A stretch of 32,509 nt of DNA from Priapulus caudatus (taxonomy: Eukaryota > Priapulida > Priapulimorpha > Priapulimorphida > Priapulidae): contig NW_014577244.1 in NCBI RefSeq assembly GCF_000485595.1, positions 526,602 to 559,110 on the forward strand, written 5' to 3'. Under the pieces are notes generated by a model that saw only the letters and a program-made list of their open reading frames with translations, did not search any database and was not told where the DNA came from. The translations under genes and the position numbers were made by a program. Positions 30,316-32,509 of this stretch are shown here, piece by piece (the stretch's first letter is position 1; the number at the start of each line of letters is the position of its first letter).

Positions 30316-31515
30316 GGCAAAGTGCAGCAGATGACAGCTCATCTTAGCAAAGCATAGCACAACACAGCCCATTACTACAGTGCGAGACGGCACGAGTGAA
30401 AGATCCGTATTTATATCCGCCGTTATTTGAACAATGGATCAGACAAATTTTAACGTGTGACGAATCAGTATTTGTAGTGCGTGCGTATGCGCGCGTGTGT
30501 GCGTGTAATATGCATATGTGTGCGTGCGTGTGCGTGTGCGCGCGCGTGTATGTGTGTCGTGCGTACGTGTTGTCTATGTCTGTGATCCTTATAAGTAAAG
30601 ACTGCAATTTAAAGTAATGATTTCGTAAAGTATTCTCGACCGTTCCAGTATTTTTCCGACCATTACCATACTTGCTGTTATTTCTTGCGTACTACAGCAA
30701 ATGTCTAAAGTATGTCTAGCATGTCTTAGAACACTCGTACATCGTTACTTACACCTACATTTGCAACGATTGAAATTTGTTTGTTGACTTCTTGTTGATG
30801 CGGTTACATACATGATGCTACTTACTTCTCGCGAGCCCCCTGTCCCTGAACGTTGTTATTGGTAACTTACATAAAGCAATAGAGACGCTATACGAGTCTA
30901 GAACCACTACGTCACTCAATGAAATTTTTCCAATATCAGGGGAATTATCGCTACACGTAAGAATGTAGCTGCATTACTCACTATTTTATATACAATAATA
31001 AGCACATTATGGTATACTCTCATGGTAATTTTTCTACAAGAGTGATCAGTAAAATGTTGGCTATTATGGGAGACAATATTTCGCTATATTTATCCAGACT
31101 GCGCATTTAATTAATAGATGAATTCTAGAATAATGATCCTAGTGAATGGAAGGAAGTTCGGAATGCGGCCTATCTAAACACGGTTCCCACATTGTTGATT
31201 CCCCATTAGCTCCATAAGAAAGCATCGCGTTTTCCGCTTTAACTCACCTCGCTCAAGTCATTTAATCTCATGATACGTACCAGCTGTAGCACACAGCATG
31301 GCAGCTTGAACGCTTTTCTAACGGTAGTAGCTTGTGGTGCGTGCCCAGATGCGTCGCGTCACACGCACCTAATTAGGGAGAATTTCTGTTTCGCGCGCGT
31401 GCAAGCGTTTCATTAGGCCGACTCGAAATGTGAAGAATAGATCACGGTGCTTCGATGAGGTCGTTGCTGTGACTTTAATTCGACGTGAATTTAGAGTATA
31501 CGAAGGCTATATATA
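30316..31515. other. Unannotated unique sequence between arrays
   Basis: About 1.2 kb with a GTGC/CGCG-rich microsatellite at about 30478-30565. Otherwise ordinary, mildly AT-rich, presumed intronic or intergenic DNA. No recognisable exon, RNA or element. Confidence 0.5.
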
Positions 31516-32165
31516 ACAGCACAGCACAGCACAGCACAGCACAGCACAGCACAGCACAGCACAACACAGCGCAGTACAACACAGCGCAGCACAGCGCAGC
31601 ACAGCACAGCACAGCACAGTACACCACAGCACAGCACATCACAGCACAGTACAGCACAGCACAGTACAGCACAGCACAGCACAGCATAGCATAGCACAGC
31701 AAAGTACAGCACAGCACAGCACAGCACAGCACATCGCAGCACAGCACAGCACAGCATAGCACAGTACAGCACAGCACAGCACAGCACAGCACAGCACATC
31801 ACAGCACAGCATAGCACAGCACAGCACAGCACAGCATAGCATAGCATAGCATAGCATAGCACAGCAAAGTACAGCACAGCACAGCACAGCACATCGCAGC
31901 ACAGCACAGCACAGCATAGCATAGCGCAGCGCAGCACAGCAGAGCGCAGTGCAGCACAGCACAGTGCAGCACAGCACAGCAGAGCGCAGTGCAGCACAGC
32001 GCAGCACAACACAACACAGCACAGCACAGCACAGCACAGCACAGCACAGCACAGCGCAGCGCAGCGCAGCGCAGCACAGCGCAGCACAGCGCAGCACATC
32101 ACAGTGCAGCACAGCGCAGCGCAGCACAGCACATCACATCACATCACAGTGCAGCACAGCGCAGC
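31516..32165. repeat. Pentanucleotide (ACAGC)n array, copy 2
   Basis: About 650 bp of period-5 ACAGC with scattered variants (ACAGT, GCAGC, ATAGC, ACATC, AGAGC) and almost no indels. It ends with CACATCACATCACATCACAG, the same junction word as in copy 1. The variants form local runs (for example ATAGC at 31835-31858). Confidence 0.95.
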
Positions 32166-32509
32166 ACAGCGCAGCAGAGTACGGCACATCACGACATATC
32201 CCAGTACAGCAGCGCACGGCACGGCACAATACGACACAGCACAGTACGGCTCATCCCAGAACTGCACGCAGCACAGCACAGCAGGGCACGGCACAATACG
32301 ACACAGTACAGCACAGCAGGGCACGGCACAATACGACACAGCACAGCACAGCAGGGCACGGCACAATACGACACAGTACAGCACAGCAGGGCACGGCACA
32401 ATACGACACAGCACAGCACAGCAGGGCACGGCACAATACGACACAGCACAGCACAGCAGGGCACGGCACAATACGACACAGCACAGCACAGCAGGGCACG
32501 GCACAATAC
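32166..32509. repeat. 35-bp minisatellite, copy 2 (runs off the window)
   Basis: After a transition containing ACGACATATCCCAGTAC and CAGTACGGCTCATCCCAG, units starting GCAGGGCACGGCACAATACG begin at 32281, 32316, 32351 and so on at an exact 35-bp period to the window end. The units are nearly identical; they differ mainly in ACAGTACAGC versus ACAGCACAGC. Confidence 0.95.

Noticed and set aside
27368-30393. Long open frames (up to ~395 codons) of Cys/Val/Ala/Leu or His/Thr/Gln type on both strands
   Set aside because: They follow from stop-free pentamer and 35-mer repeats; all frames are open and the residue pattern simply mirrors the repeat unit.
31475-32506. Several long minus-strand Cys/Leu/Val frames at the right edge
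   Set aside because: Same repeat artefact in the second array, with no start context or domain.
27491-32509. Telomeric repeat
   Set aside because: The ACAGC pentamer is neither TTAGG nor a variant I know, and it is flanked by unique sequence on both sides.
25220-32509. Second homeobox exon (WFQNRR recognition helix)
   Set aside because: Looked for a phase-0 exon encoding V-K-x-W-F-Q-N-R-R downstream on the + strand and did not find one.

Overview
This window looks like eukaryotic nuclear DNA from an insect, most plausibly a hymenopteran such as an ant. The reasons are CpG-rich unique sequence, dense dinucleotide-to-pentanucleotide microsatellites, gypsy-like LTR elements and a homeobox exon of the NK7.1 class, which as far as I recall is an invertebrate class. 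The species is an inference. There is no operon-like organisation. The only convincing protein-coding sequence is one internal exon (25005-25219, + strand), which encodes a basic linker and homeodomain residues 1-44 and stops at a canonical splice donor. The rest of the gene lies outside the window.

Layout: 1-2420 holds a degenerate satellite, CT-rich tracts and a (CA)n run. 2420-6155 and 7070-11066 are two direct copies of a composite repeat. It contains (CT)n, purine tracts, a ~163-195 bp tandem repeat, a long-armed fold-back element, and the left end of a second inverted-repeat element with phased GCGATTAAATCG motifs. Copy B is ~260 bp longer through scattered 1-2 base insertions, and a 25-N gap follows at 11953-11977, so part of this region is probably poorly polished long-read sequence. 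12311-13101 is a third fold-back copy. 13211-16660 is a mosaic: a ~1 kb block present twice (each with a candidate signal-peptide exon), an inverted piece of the composite repeat, and another right end of the GCGATTAAATCG element. 16660-19540 is microsatellite-rich and otherwise unannotatable.

The most interesting locus is 19463-22512. A 744-bp LTR (19541-20284) is followed after TTT by a sequence complementary to an entire tRNA-His, including its CCA end. Exactly at the tRNA 5' end, a 2.1-kb non-autonomous, TRIM-like LTR retrotransposon (20363-22494) is inserted with a 4-bp CGGC target duplication. It has paired LTRs and a polypurine tract. Just beyond it is a 16-nt near-copy of the first LTR's 3' end. 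Removing the inner element leaves a compact LTR / tRNA / LTR-end structure that could be an unusual retroelement derivative.

22690-25000 contains a palindromic inverted-repeat element, a phased ~32-bp repeat with CRE-like cores, and a long CT tract leading into the homeobox exon. 25220-32509 is mostly low-complexity or unrecognised DNA, with two copies of a pentanucleotide array that passes into a 35-bp minisatellite. The second copy runs off the window end. Many long open frames here are by-products of stop-poor repeats, not genes.
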